A stretch of DNA of 34,404 nucleotides from Virgibacillus_O xinjiangensis. GTDB taxonomy: Bacteria; Bacillota; Bacilli; Bacillales; Amphibacillaceae. Every line of letters begins with the position of its first letter. Position 1 is the first letter of the stretch. Of this stretch, positions 23,445-31,708 are shown one piece after another. Below the pieces are notes generated by a model. The model was not told where the DNA came from, did no database searches, and saw nothing but the letters and a program-made list of their open reading frames with translations. The DNA lies in contig NZ_JBHRSA010000027.1 of NCBI RefSeq assembly GCF_042643145.1, positions 1 through 34,404 on the forward strand, read 5' to 3'. The translations under genes and the position numbers were made by a program.

Positions 23445-24974
23445 ATGCGGCTTCAGAAGTTTGTGGACCGTTTGCCCATCATGGATACATTAAAGCCCAG
23501 AAGGAAAGACGAAAAAAGCACGTATTATGAAGTAGAGTTAAAGGAAGTCCGCCAAAAATTGCACCGGGATCTGCGGCCAACCAGATTATGGGGCTATAAT
23601 GGAAGTTTCCCAGGGCCTACCATTGAAGCGGAGGAAGGCGAAAATATCCAGGTGAAGTGGATGAACAAACTTCCCGACCGTCACATTCTCCCCATCGACC
23701 GCTCCATCCATAACGTAGCCCATCAACCGGAAGTCCGGACAGTCACCCACCTACATGGCAGTGTCACAGAACCTGAAAGTGACGGCTATCCAGAGGCATG
23801 GTTTACTCGGGATTTTCGTCAGGTGGGACCTGCTTTTGAAAAGGAGGTCTATGAATACCCGAATATCCAGCGGGCCACGACCCTTTGGTATCATGACCAC
23901 GCCATGGGAATCACTAGACTGAATGTGTATGCCGGCCTGGTCGGCATGTACTTGATCAGAGGCAAGAGAGAAAAAGCAATGGATCTGCCAACAGGGAAGT
24001 ATGAAGTCCCATTGGTGATCACGGACCGCTCTTTTGAGGAAGACGGGTCCCTTTCCTACCCGACACAGCCGGATGACGCAGGAGAGAATCTGCCGAACCC
24101 CTCTATAGTACCAGCCTTCAACGGTGACACTATTCTTGTGAACGGCAAGGTTTGGCCCTACCAGGAGGTGGAACCGCGGAAATACCGCTTCCGCATTCTG
24201 AACGCATCCAATACACGCACCTACCGCCTCTCTCTAGATTCAGGACAGCCGATCTATCAAATCGGTTCAGATGGCGGCCTGCTGAGCAAGACCATCAAAC
24301 AGGAAGAACTGGCCATCGCTCCCGCTGAACGGATGGATGTCATTATTGATTTTAGCAAGCATAAGGATAGCCGGATTGTTCTAAAAAATGACCTGGGTCC
24401 GGATGCCGCCCCGGAGGATGAAACCGACGAGGTCATGGAATGGAGGGTGAATCTTCCGCTTTCCGGAAAAGATGACAGCAGGATTCCAGCTTACCTTTCC
24501 ACCATCCCTTCTTTGAGGAAAAATAATATACGGACTATCCGAAATCTGTCACTGTCCGGTTCTGAAGATGAATACGGTCGGCCATTGCTTCTGCTGGACG
24601 GCCGGATGTGGGATGACCCGATCACGGAAAAACCTGGTCTAGGTGATACAGAAATATGGGCAATCAGAAACTTGACCAATTTTCCGCATCCTATCCATAT
24701 CCACCTCGTCCAGTTCCAGGTGATTGACCGACAACCTTTCGACCTTGAATTATACAATGAGGATGGCCGGCTATTGTTTACAGGTCCGCCTGTTGCTCCA
24801 GAACAGAATGAGCTCGGGTGGAAGGATACGATATCGGCACCTTCCGGACAGATCACCCGTGTTATTGCCAAGTTTGAACCGTTTACCGGTGATTATGTAT
24901 GGCATTGCCATATTCTCGAGCATGAGGATTATGACATGATGCGGCCGTTCACCGTCCGTCGTCCGAAAGAGTGA
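23445..24974 (+). CDS. cotA: Spore-coat-type multicopper oxidase (laccase) CotA
   Basis: A 509-residue three-cupredoxin laccase, collinear with B. subtilis CotA (513 residues) from MRLQKFVDRLPIMDTLKP onward. Copper ligands are visible: THLHG (H102, H104), WYHDH (H150, H152), HPIHIHL near residue 415, and HCHILEHEDYDMM (H487, C488, H489, H493, axial M498). CotA oxidises phenols and bilirubin and makes the brown spore pigment, so this marks the organism as a spore former. The frame opens at 23307, but AGGAG sits 9 nt before the ATG at 23445, where CotA proteins begin. No clear SigK promoter was identified. Confidence 0.95.
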   Translation: MRLQKFVDRLPIMDTLKPRRKDEKSTYYEVELKEVRQKLHRDLRPTRLWGYNGSFPGPTIEAEEGENIQVKWMNKLPDRHILPIDRSIHNVAHQPEVRTVTHLHGSVTEPESDGYPEAWFTRDFRQVGPAFEKEVYEYPNIQRATTLWYHDHAMGITRLNVYAGLVGMYLIRGKREKAMDLPTGKYEVPLVITDRSFEEDGSLSYPTQPDDAGENLPNPSIVPAFNGDTILVNGKVWPYQEVEPRKYRFRILNASNTRTYRLSLDSGQPIYQIGSDGGLLSKTIKQEELAIAPAERMDVIIDFSKHKDSRIVLKNDLGPDAAPEDETDEVMEWRVNLPLSGKDDSRIPAYLSTIPSLRKNNIRTIRNLSLSGSEDEYGRPLLLLDGRMWDDPITEKPGLGDTEIWAIRNLTNFPHPIHIHLVQFQVIDRQPFDLELYNEDGRLLFTGPPVAPEQNELGWKDTISAPSGQITRVIAKFEPFTGDYVWHCHILEHEDYDMMRPFTVRRPKE

Positions 24975-24981
24975 CAGAGAA

Positions 24982-25009
24982 ATGCCTGGCCAGCTATCTG
25001 GTCAGGCAT
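24982..25009. terminator. Convergent hairpin between cotA and the gamma-lyase gene
   Basis: ATGCCTG and CCAG (24982-24993) pair with CTGG and CAGGCAT (24998-25009), with one opposed mismatch and a 4-nt loop. T-rich tails are weak on both sides. Confidence 0.7.
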
Positions 25010-25029
25010 CATCTATTTTATAGAGATAA

Positions 25030-26214
25030 TCAGAGCTGGTTCAGCGCTTGTTCTAGATCCTCCCATATGTCCTCCCAATGTTCCAAACCGACAGACAGAC
25101 GGAGCAGCTGATCACTGATCCCCATCTCTTTCCGGGATGCTTCCGGTACCACTGCATGTGTCATGGTTGCCGGATGCTGGATCAATGTCTCTGCATCACC
25201 TAGACTGACAGCAATCTGGATGAACTCAAGATGATTGAGCAGTTGCTGTGCATCCTCCTTGGTTCCTTCAATCTCGAAGGAAATGAGCCCACCGCCACGT
25301 TTCATCTGCTTTTCTTTGATCCGGTGATACGGATGGCTCTCATCTCCCGGATAATAGATATGCCTGATCTTGGGATGATGTTTGAGCGAAGCGAACACTT
25401 TCTCCGCATTGTCACAATGACGGTCCAGCCGAATCGGGAGTGTTTTCAACCCACGGAGCAGCAGCCATGCGTCAAATGGGGACAATATACCACCCATATC
25501 CTTCTGTGTCGTCATTGCCATATGATCGAGGAACTCTTTTTTCCCTGCAACAAGCCCCGCAATCACATCACCATGACCGCCGATATATTTTGTCGCACTA
25601 TGGACCACTACATCACAGCCAAGTTCCAATGGACGCTGCAGATAGGGGGAGGAAAAGGTATTATCAACAATCACAGGGATGTCATACTCGCCCGCCACCT
25701 CCGCAACCATCTGTAAATCGATCAGTTTCATCGTCGGGTTGATCGGTGTTTCCACATACACCGCCACTGTCTCCGGACGGATCTGCGAGCGAATCTGTTC
25801 CTTGCTTTCCATTGCGGAAAAATCATGCTGTATCTTGTATTTTTCCTTCAGCATGGTCAGCAGGCCGAATGTGCAGCCATAAAGTCCCTGGGAACAAAGT
25901 ATATGATCTCCTGTTTTCGTGAGTGATACCAACACGGCAGAGACCGCTGCCATCCCTGAGGAGAAGGCCAGTCCCCGTTCCGCTTTTTCAAGTGCGGCAA
26001 TCCTCTCCTCCAGCACAGTTACCGTGGGGTTGCCAAGCCGCGAATATACATATCCTTCTTCCTCACCCGAAAAACGCCTCTCCCCCTGCTCCGATGTATC
26101 GAACGTATAAGTGGATGTCTGGAACAGGGGAACCGCCAAACTGCCGAGCATTTTCTTGGAATCATACCCTTTATGAACCACTTCCGTCTCGAACCTGTTC
26201 GTTTTATCTCCCAT
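25030..26214 (-). CDS. Methionine gamma-lyase-type PLP enzyme
   Basis: A 394-residue trans-sulfuration-family enzyme. PLP is bound by Lys209 in HSATKYIGGHGD, with SSGMAA and YSRLGNPT framing the cofactor. Cys114 in LYGCTF is the hallmark that separates methionine gamma-lyases from most cystathionine lyases; SLGDAETLIQHPATMTH fits too. The predicted reaction gives methanethiol, ammonia and 2-oxobutyrate from methionine. Cystathionine gamma-lyase activity cannot be excluded. The frame is open to 26427, but AGGAGG lies 7 nt before ATG 26214 (4 nt before the adjacent ATG 26217). Convergent with cotA and divergent from rarD; no S-box is seen here. Confidence 0.88.
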   Translation of the reverse strand: MGDKTNRFETEVVHKGYDSKKMLGSLAVPLFQTSTYTFDTSEQGERRFSGEEEGYVYSRLGNPTVTVLEERIAALEKAERGLAFSSGMAAVSAVLVSLTKTGDHILCSQGLYGCTFGLLTMLKEKYKIQHDFSAMESKEQIRSQIRPETVAVYVETPINPTMKLIDLQMVAEVAGEYDIPVIVDNTFSSPYLQRPLELGCDVVVHSATKYIGGHGDVIAGLVAGKKEFLDHMAMTTQKDMGGILSPFDAWLLLRGLKTLPIRLDRHCDNAEKVFASLKHHPKIRHIYYPGDESHPYHRIKEKQMKRGGGLISFEIEGTKEDAQQLLNHLEFIQIAVSLGDAETLIQHPATMTHAVVPEASRKEMGISDQLLRLSVGLEHWEDIWEDLEQALNQL

Positions 26215-26430
26215 CATCAAACCTCCTGGCTCATAGTGGAAAAGCTTGCTTACTTCCATTCTATGATGGGCAAATGGATTTTGAAAGCGTTTTCCAGATA
26301 TTCTTTTAGGCTTAGTATTGCTTTTCTCTACGTTTCCTCCTAAACTTGTCTTATTTGCACGCCATTTGATTTCGAATACTAACCCCCTCGTACTGGGTTG
26401 GGACTTATTATAGAAAGGAGAAAACATATC

Positions 26431-27366
26431 ATGAAAGATAATCAGGCAACAATCGGCATCCTGTACGCCTTGGGAGCTTATTTTCTATGGGGATTCCTGC
26501 CCATGTACTGGAAGTTGGCGGATCACGTGCCTGCCGGCCAGGTACTTGCCCACCGCATCATCTGGGCCTTCGCCTTCATGGTTGTCATTATTTTACTAAC
26601 AGGAAAACAGCAGGCCATTCTTCACGAGACAAAGGAAGTCATCCGAAACAAACGGAGATTCTGGGGAATTGCTCTTGCCTCCATTCTCATCAGCCTCAAC
26701 TGGCTGACGTTTATCTGGGCCGTGAACAGTGACCATGTGATCCAGGCTAGTCTCGGTTATTATATCAACCCGCTCGTCAGCATTTTGCTTGGCGCCATCG
26801 TTTTGAAAGAGAGATTCAACGGCAGCCAGATTGTTTCTTTCATTCTCGCAGCATGTGGAGTAGTCTATCTAACCATCAGCTATGGTGTCTTTCCATGGGT
26901 CTCCCTGATTCTCGCTTTCTCCTTTGCCTTTTATGGGCTATTGAAGAAAATAGTTCAGGTCAGCACGATGACCGGCCTGACCATTGAAACGCTAATGGTC
27001 ACCCCCATCGCTCTGATCTATCTATCTGCCATTCCGGCCAATTCGTTCACATGGGCAGCACCACTGTCCACAACTAACCTGATCTTGGCCGGCAGTGGCG
27101 CCGCTACTGCCATCCCATTGCTGATGTTCGCCAGCGGAGCCAAACAAATTCCGCTGGCCATGGTAGGATTTCTACAGTACATCGCACCGACCATCATGCT
27201 GTTGTTGGGAGTTTTCCTCTATCAGGAACCATTTACCCAGGCACATCTCGTAGCCTTTGTCCTGATCTGGACGGCACTGATCATTTATATGGCTTCCACC
27301 TATAGAAGAAGCATCCAGACCCAAAAGTCCTTGAAAAAGACCTCGGCAGGAGAGCAGGCAAACTGA
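26431..27366 (+). CDS. rarD: RarD-type EamA transporter
   Basis: A 311-residue ten-helix DMT transporter of the RarD subgroup: GILYALGAYFLWGFLPMYWK, ISLNWLTFIWAVNSDHVIQA, LGYYINPLVSILLGAIVLKER, and GFLQYIAPTIMLLLGVFLY near the end. RarD substrates are not settled. AAAGGAG precedes the ATG at 26431; an in-frame ATG at 26398 has no ribosome site. The stop codon directly abuts tandem array 3, with no terminator hairpin between. Confidence 0.9.
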   Translation: MKDNQATIGILYALGAYFLWGFLPMYWKLADHVPAGQVLAHRIIWAFAFMVVIILLTGKQQAILHETKEVIRNKRRFWGIALASILISLNWLTFIWAVNSDHVIQASLGYYINPLVSILLGAIVLKERFNGSQIVSFILAACGVVYLTISYGVFPWVSLILAFSFAFYGLLKKIVQVSTMTGLTIETLMVTPIALIYLSAIPANSFTWAAPLSTTNLILAGSGAATAIPLLMFASGAKQIPLAMVGFLQYIAPTIMLLLGVFLYQEPFTQAHLVAFVLIWTALIIYMASTYRRSIQTQKSLKKTSAGEQAN

Positions 27367-27780
27367 CTGCCTCCTGCCGATTCTCTCGCTCTTCCGCCGA
27401 TATCTCGCTCCTCCTGCCGATTCCCTCGCTCTCCCGCCGATATCCCGCTCCTCCTGTCGATTCCCTCGTTCTCCAGCGGATATCTCGCTCCTCCTGCTGA
27501 TTCCCTCACTCTTCCGCCGATATCTCGCTCCTCCTGCCGATTCCCTCACTCTCCCGCCGATATCTCGCTCCTCCTGCCGATTCCCTCGCTCTCCCGCGGA
27601 TAACCCGTGCCTCCTGCTGATTCCCTCACTCTCCCGCCGATATCTCGCTCCTCCTGCTGATCCCCTCACTCTACAGCGGATATCTCGCTCCTTCTGCTGA
27701 TCCCCCCCACTCTCCCGCGGATTTCACACTCCTCCTGCCGATTCCCGCACTCCTCTCGCCGATATTCCATGCACTCCTCC
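27365..27780 (+). repeat. 20-bp tandem array 3 (about 20 units)
   Basis: GAT recurs every 20 bp from 27379 to 27699 (17 units). Three more units at 27720, 27740 and 27761 carry 1-bp shifts, one caused by a C7 run. Two unit types alternate: GCCGATATCTCGCTCCTCCT and GCCGATTCCCTCGCTCTCCC. The array begins at the rarD stop and ends about 25 bp before the metY promoter, in the same chromosomal orientation as the other two arrays. Confidence 0.95.
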
Positions 27781-27804
27781 CATACGTCAAATTTTCTAAA
27801 TCTA

Positions 27805-27834
27805 TTGACAGTTACAGGCACAAAAGCCTATAAT
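27805..27834 (+). promoter_or_regulatory. SigA promoter of the S-box/metY transcript
   Basis: Perfect TTGACA (27805-27810) and perfect TATAAT (27829-27834) with an 18-bp spacer. The transcript would start near 27841, just before the riboswitch. Confidence 0.9.
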
Positions 27835-27859
27835 GTTTAGTAATTTAGTAAAGATTAAT

Positions 27860-27982
27860 CTCTTATCAAGAGCGGTGGAGGGAATAGGCCCTGTGAAACC
27901 CGGCAACCACGAGCGAGAGACACTCGCTATTAAAGGTGCTACATCCTACAGATCCATACCCGATCGATCTGGAAGATAAGAG
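27860..27982 (+). ncRNA. SAM-I (S-box) riboswitch aptamer
   Basis: The conserved start CTTATCAAGAGCGGTGGAGG and the core CCTGTGAAACCCGGCAACC are present. P1 arms CTCTTATC (27860-27867) and GATAAGAG (27975-27982) pair perfectly. When S-adenosylmethionine is bound, P1 holds its 3' arm and the terminator at 28003 forms. Without it, AAGAGG (27978-27983) can pair with CCTCTT (28004-28009) as antiterminator. It controls metY. Confidence 0.95.
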
Positions 27983-28002
27983 GAGGACGGTTGATAACCA
28001 AT

Positions 28003-28029
28003 CCCTCTTCTTAGGAAGAGGGCTTTTTT
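28003..28029 (+). terminator. S-box terminator
   Basis: CCCTCTTC (28003-28010) pairs with GAAGAGGG (28015-28022), loop TTAG, then CTTTTTT. It is the expression platform of the riboswitch. Confidence 0.93.
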
Positions 28030-28095
28030 ATATCCCTTCCCCATCTCCAGGAGCGGTGTGAAATATCTCATCAAAAAACCAAGGAGGAATTACCC

Positions 28096-29805
28096 ATGTC
28101 TCAATTTCAATCGTTCAACCCCGAAACTGTTTTGCTTCACGGAGGACAGCAGCCAGATCCGACCACCGGATCCCGTGCAGTGCCAATCTATCAGACTACT
28201 TCCTATGTTTTCCGTGATACCGAACATGCCCAGAATCTCTTCGGCTTGGCTGAGCCCGGCAATATCTACAGCCGGATCATGAACCCTACCGTCGATGCCT
28301 TCGAACAGCGGATGGCCCAGCTCGAGGATGGCGTCGGTGCGGTGGCAACCTCATCCGGCATGGCCGCCATCACCCTATCCATTCTCAACATCGCCAGTTC
28401 AGGGGATGAGATTGTTGCCGACAGCAATCTTTACGGCGGTACATACAACCTGTTTGCGAACACCCTTCCACGCTATGGGATTGATGTGAAATTCGTAGAT
28501 GGAACTGACCCAGAGGCAATTCGTGCAGCCATCACAGACAAGACGAAAGCTGTCTTTGGAGAAATCATTACGAATCCGAGCCTGTACGTCTTTGATGTGG
28601 AGAAGGTAGCAGAAATTGCCCATGAATACCAGATTCCACTGATCATTGATAATACATTTGCCACCCCTTACGTCGCCAAGCCGCTGACATGGGGCGCCGA
28701 CATTGTCGTCCACTCGGCAACGAAGTGGATTGGCGGCCATGGAACGACCATCGGCGGTGTGGTAGTCGACGGCGGACGGTTCAACTGGGACAATGAACGG
28801 TTCCCTGGTTTCACCGAACCTGACGAAAGCTATGCCGGCTTGCAATATAAGGACCTGGGCCCTGCAGCATTCATCACCAAACTCCGTGTCCAGCTTTTGA
28901 GGGATATCGGCGCATCGTTAAGCCCACAGAATGCTTTCCTCCTTCTGCAAGGCTTGGAAACATTGCATCTGCGCGTAGAGCGACACGCTAAAAATGCAGA
29001 AAAAGTTGCCTCCTACTTGGAGAAGCACCCAGCAGTAGAATGGGTCAGCTTCCCGGGGCTGGACAGCCACCCATCACATGAGCTTGCCAAAAAGTACTTT
29101 GCGTTCGGCTATGGGTCGGTGATCACCTTTGGTATCCAAGGTGGGCGTGAGGCAGGAAGGACTCTCATTGACAATGTCAACTTATGGTCCCATGTGGCCA
29201 ATGTAGGGGATGCCAAATCACTCATCATCCACCCTGCTTCCACTACCCACCAGCAGCTGAAAGCGGAGGACCTTCAGAAAAGTGGAGTGAAAGAAGAACT
29301 GGTACGCCTCTCCGTAGGCATCGAATCGCCACAGGACATTCTGGCAGACCTGGACCAGGCTATTGCCAAAGCAACTGGAGAAACAGGAGGATATGAGCCT
29401 AAAGAACAAGATGCCGTACAGTGGCTTCTTTCTTCTCCTTTCGACCGGAGCGGTGAAGGGGTACGCAAGAAAGTGATTGCTGCCACGGATGACACATCAT
29501 CCGGCAGTAAGCTGGAACAGTTGGGCTTTGATGTGAGAAAGATCAACGACAAAACTGACCTATCGGAGGATCTCGAAGCGGTCGATGCCATTCTGGCTGG
29601 TGGAGACCAACTTCCTCAGGCCGTCATCGAACAGCTCATCCATACACAAGGAAAAGTTCTATGGGTCGAAAATCCGGTGGATGCTGCTGGTACACTGGAA
29701 AATGCCGAAGCTTCCGGGATCACGGTCGTAACGAATAAAAATGCATATGAAGAGGCCGTACAGCTGAGGAATAACCGTTCTTCACGAGAATCTGTGAACG
29801 TTTAA
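28096..29805 (+). CDS. metY: O-acetylhomoserine sulfhydrylase with extra C-terminal domain
   Basis: Residues 1 to about 430 are a standard MetY PLP enzyme that makes homocysteine from O-acetylhomoserine and sulfide: QTTSYVFRDTEHAQNLF, SSGMAAITLSIL, PLP Lys210 in HSATKWIGGHG, and LIIHPASTTHQQL. The usual length is about 430. Here roughly 140 further residues follow: KKVIAATDDTSSGSKLEQLG, then DAILAGGDQLPQAVIEQL, KVLWVENPVDAAGTLENAEA and ASGITVVTNKNAYEEA. This alternating beta-alpha pattern resembles a shortened CoA-binding (YccU-like Rossmann) domain; that identity is an inference. No frameshift or stop separates the parts. AAGGAGG precedes the ATG at 28096. Expression is under the S-box. Confidence 0.9.
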   Translation: MSQFQSFNPETVLLHGGQQPDPTTGSRAVPIYQTTSYVFRDTEHAQNLFGLAEPGNIYSRIMNPTVDAFEQRMAQLEDGVGAVATSSGMAAITLSILNIASSGDEIVADSNLYGGTYNLFANTLPRYGIDVKFVDGTDPEAIRAAITDKTKAVFGEIITNPSLYVFDVEKVAEIAHEYQIPLIIDNTFATPYVAKPLTWGADIVVHSATKWIGGHGTTIGGVVVDGGRFNWDNERFPGFTEPDESYAGLQYKDLGPAAFITKLRVQLLRDIGASLSPQNAFLLLQGLETLHLRVERHAKNAEKVASYLEKHPAVEWVSFPGLDSHPSHELAKKYFAFGYGSVITFGIQGGREAGRTLIDNVNLWSHVANVGDAKSLIIHPASTTHQQLKAEDLQKSGVKEELVRLSVGIESPQDILADLDQAIAKATGETGGYEPKEQDAVQWLLSSPFDRSGEGVRKKVIAATDDTSSGSKLEQLGFDVRKINDKTDLSEDLEAVDAILAGGDQLPQAVIEQLIHTQGKVLWVENPVDAAGTLENAEASGITVVTNKNAYEEAVQLRNNRSSRESVNV

Positions 29806-29850
29806 ATAGGAAATGAAGGCAGCGGAAAGAGTTTTTTGCCATGCCGAATC

Positions 29851-29894
29851 AGCAGGGGAATCAGCCGCTACAGCGGTCCATCCCCTGCTTTTTC
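29851..29894 (+). terminator. Terminator of metY
   Basis: AGCAGGGGA (29851-29859) pairs with TCCCCTGCT (29881-29889), with an inner CCGCTACAGCGG stem, then TTTTTC. Confidence 0.88.
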
Positions 29895-29911
29895 ATGCGT
29901 TTCTTCAGTCT

Positions 29912-30002
29912 TTGACACTTCCCATTCATGTTTAAATTCCATGGATCCGGGAAAAAATACAAGGTAACCCATGACATCCGCCTTCCTGTAAGGCGTTTTT
30001 TT
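29912..30002 (+). ncRNA. Possible short transcript between two terminators
   Basis: A perfect TTGACA (29912-29917) with a weak -10 (TAAATT, 15-bp spacer) lies between the metY terminator and a second terminator (CGCCTT 29979-29984 with AAGGCG 29990-29995, then seven or more T). A terminator with no gene before it suggests a small RNA of about 60 nt or a 6-codon ORF (MTSAFL). The evidence is structural only. Confidence 0.3.
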
Positions 30003-30085
30003 ATTTACTTAAATCGCATAGGTTTTGCTTTATACTTGTATTATAATAATAGAAAGATATATTTTGCACGAGCATAGGTGTGGTT

Positions 30086-31018
30086 ATGTTGAGGAGAAAG
30101 TCGATGGTTTATACCATAATTGCAATACTTTTAATGGCAGCTGTCGTGTCATGGGTCGTGGCTTCTCAGAAGTCCCCCTTTGAAAATGTAGAAATCCAAA
30201 TCCCTGAGGAAGAGGAGTCTCCGCCTCCTGAAGAACAACCCGAAGAGCACCCTGCTATGGAGGAGGAAGCAGAACCAGTTGAAGAAGAAGCAGTAGAAGA
30301 GGGCCGGCCAAGTCCCGAACAAGACCAGCTTTCCATCAGGGTCAAGGAAGAGATCCAAAGGGCCATACACTCTCTTTCCCCTCGCAGCAGGCATATCACG
30401 GCTGTAGGCGATTCCCTCACACAAGGTGTGGGAGCATCTCAGGAAGAGGGAGGATATGTCGGCATATTGGATCGCGCCGTCAATAACCGGATTCCATTGG
30501 TGGCTTTTGACAATTATGGGAAGAGGGGAAATCGTTCCGACCAGTTATTGAAGCGGCTGGAAAAGCCGGAAATCACCAAGTCCATTGCCAAATCCGACAT
30601 CGTTCTGATCACCATAGGAGCCAACGATATTATGAAAGTCGCCAAAGAGAATTTCACCAATCTTCAAATGGAGACCTTCAATCAAGAACTCAGGAGCTAT
30701 GAACACAGGCTGGAAGACATCATTGAAACCGTCAAGGAAACCAATCCGGATTCCGAAATATTTTTAATCGGTTTCTATAATCCATTTGAAGCCTATTTCC
30801 AGAATGTAAAAGAACTGGACATGATTGTACAAAACTGGAATACCAGCGGACAGGAGATTGTGGAAGAGGAAGGCGGGGTATTCATCCCGATTGCCGACCT
30901 ATTCAAGGATGCTGACGTCCACCTGTTCGCCGATGATAACTTCCATCCGAATGATCTTGGCTACCAGCGAATTGCCAAGCGGGTACTGGAATATATTACG
31001 AATGAAGAAGAGGAATGA
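30086..31018 (+). CDS. ypmR: SGNH/GDSL hydrolase YpmR, membrane-anchored
   Basis: About 310 residues: an N-terminal membrane helix (YTIIAILLMAAVVSWVV), then a Glu/Pro-rich linker, then an SGNH hydrolase domain from about residue 100. Block I is AVGDSLTQG with the catalytic Ser, block III is IGANDI, and block V is DDNFHPNDLGY with the Asp/His pair. It is probably an extracytoplasmic esterase or lipase anchored outside the membrane; the substrate is unknown. Three starts compete: GTG 30080, ATG 30086 with AGGTG 5 nt upstream, and ATG 30104 with GAGGAG 7 nt upstream. I chose 30086 because it keeps LRRK before the helix. The stop overlaps the next frame as ATGA. Confidence 0.85.
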   Translation: MLRRKSMVYTIIAILLMAAVVSWVVASQKSPFENVEIQIPEEEESPPPEEQPEEHPAMEEEAEPVEEEAVEEGRPSPEQDQLSIRVKEEIQRAIHSLSPRSRHITAVGDSLTQGVGASQEEGGYVGILDRAVNNRIPLVAFDNYGKRGNRSDQLLKRLEKPEITKSIAKSDIVLITIGANDIMKVAKENFTNLQMETFNQELRSYEHRLEDIIETVKETNPDSEIFLIGFYNPFEAYFQNVKELDMIVQNWNTSGQEIVEEEGGVFIPIADLFKDADVHLFADDNFHPNDLGYQRIAKRVLEYITNEEEE

Positions 31019-31047
31019 ACGCCATGGCCTCAAGAGGAGAGAGGAAC

Positions 31048-31659
31048 GTGAATAAGGGGAGGTACAAGAAGTTGTTTTATGGGCTGTTACTGTTCAATGT
31101 CCTGGTGGTGCTAGTCATCATATCTCTGGTCTTTTGGCCGGCGGCAGAGGGACCGCCGCGTCCCAGTCAGGAACGGCCCGCGGTGGAGAGCTCCGAGTTC
31201 ACCATCCGTACCACTAAACAAAACCTGAATGAGCTGGTCAATGGTTACCTGGACCAGGCATTGAAGGGGTCCAGGCATCAATACCATATTTCTTTGGAAG
31301 AAGATGTCCACTTGATTGGGGAACTCCCAGTTTTCTCTACCACGGTCCCCCTATCTGTGCACTTTGAACCGATCGTGCAGGACAATGGCGACTTGGTCCT
31401 TAAACTGACCTCCATATCACTGGGACTGCTGGAACTTCCAAATCAACGGATTATGGGGTATATGGACGACCACCTGCCAATGCCAAGTTGGGTGACCGTG
31501 AGACCGAAGCAAGAGGAAATCTATATAGCCGTGACAGAAATGAACCTACGAAGCAACTTCCAAGTCGAAGTGGAACATATCGACCTGGAAGCAAATCATT
31601 TATCCTTTAAGCTCCATGTCCCTTACCGCTCGCTGGGTATCGATATGATGGAGCCGTAA
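31048..31659 (+). CDS. ypmS: YpmS, DUF2140 membrane protein
   Basis: About 203 residues: a short basic N-terminus (NKGRYKKLF), one membrane helix, then an extracytoplasmic DUF2140 domain (TIRTTKQNLNELVNGYLD, LPVFSTTVPLSVHFEPIV, SLGLLELPNQRIMGYM). Function is unknown; it is habitually next to ypmR, and the two are here co-transcribed. The frame opens at ATG 31015, overlapping the ypmR stop as ATGA. GTG 31048 is preceded by AGAGGAGAGAGG and gives the usual MNKGRYKK start, so I chose it; coupling from 31015 stays possible. Confidence 0.82.
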   Translation: MNKGRYKKLFYGLLLFNVLVVLVIISLVFWPAAEGPPRPSQERPAVESSEFTIRTTKQNLNELVNGYLDQALKGSRHQYHISLEEDVHLIGELPVFSTTVPLSVHFEPIVQDNGDLVLKLTSISLGLLELPNQRIMGYMDDHLPMPSWVTVRPKQEEIYIAVTEMNLRSNFQVEVEHIDLEANHLSFKLHVPYRSLGIDMMEP

Positions 31660-31670
31660 AGACGACGGGA

Positions 31671-31708
31671 GAAAGAGCCGTTTCCTATTGGACCGGCTCT
31701 TTCTTCGT
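31671..31708. terminator. Terminator of ypmRS, convergent
   Basis: GAAAGAGCCG (31671-31680) pairs with CGGCTCTTTC (31694-31703), followed by TTCGTT. On the minus strand the tail is TTTCTCCC. Confidence 0.8.

Noticed and set aside
26218..26427. Long N-terminal extension of the gamma-lyase
   Set aside because: AGGAGG is spaced for ATG 26214, and the extension is not family-like. An upstream AGGAGG near 26335 faces GTA, which is not a start codon.
27172..27669. 165-residue minus-strand ORF over rarD and array 3
   Set aside because: Half is repeat sequence and half antisense to rarD; no ribosome site.
27840..28030. T-box instead of S-box ahead of metY
   Set aside because: No T-box sequence or specifier loop; the SAM-I core and P1 are unmistakable.
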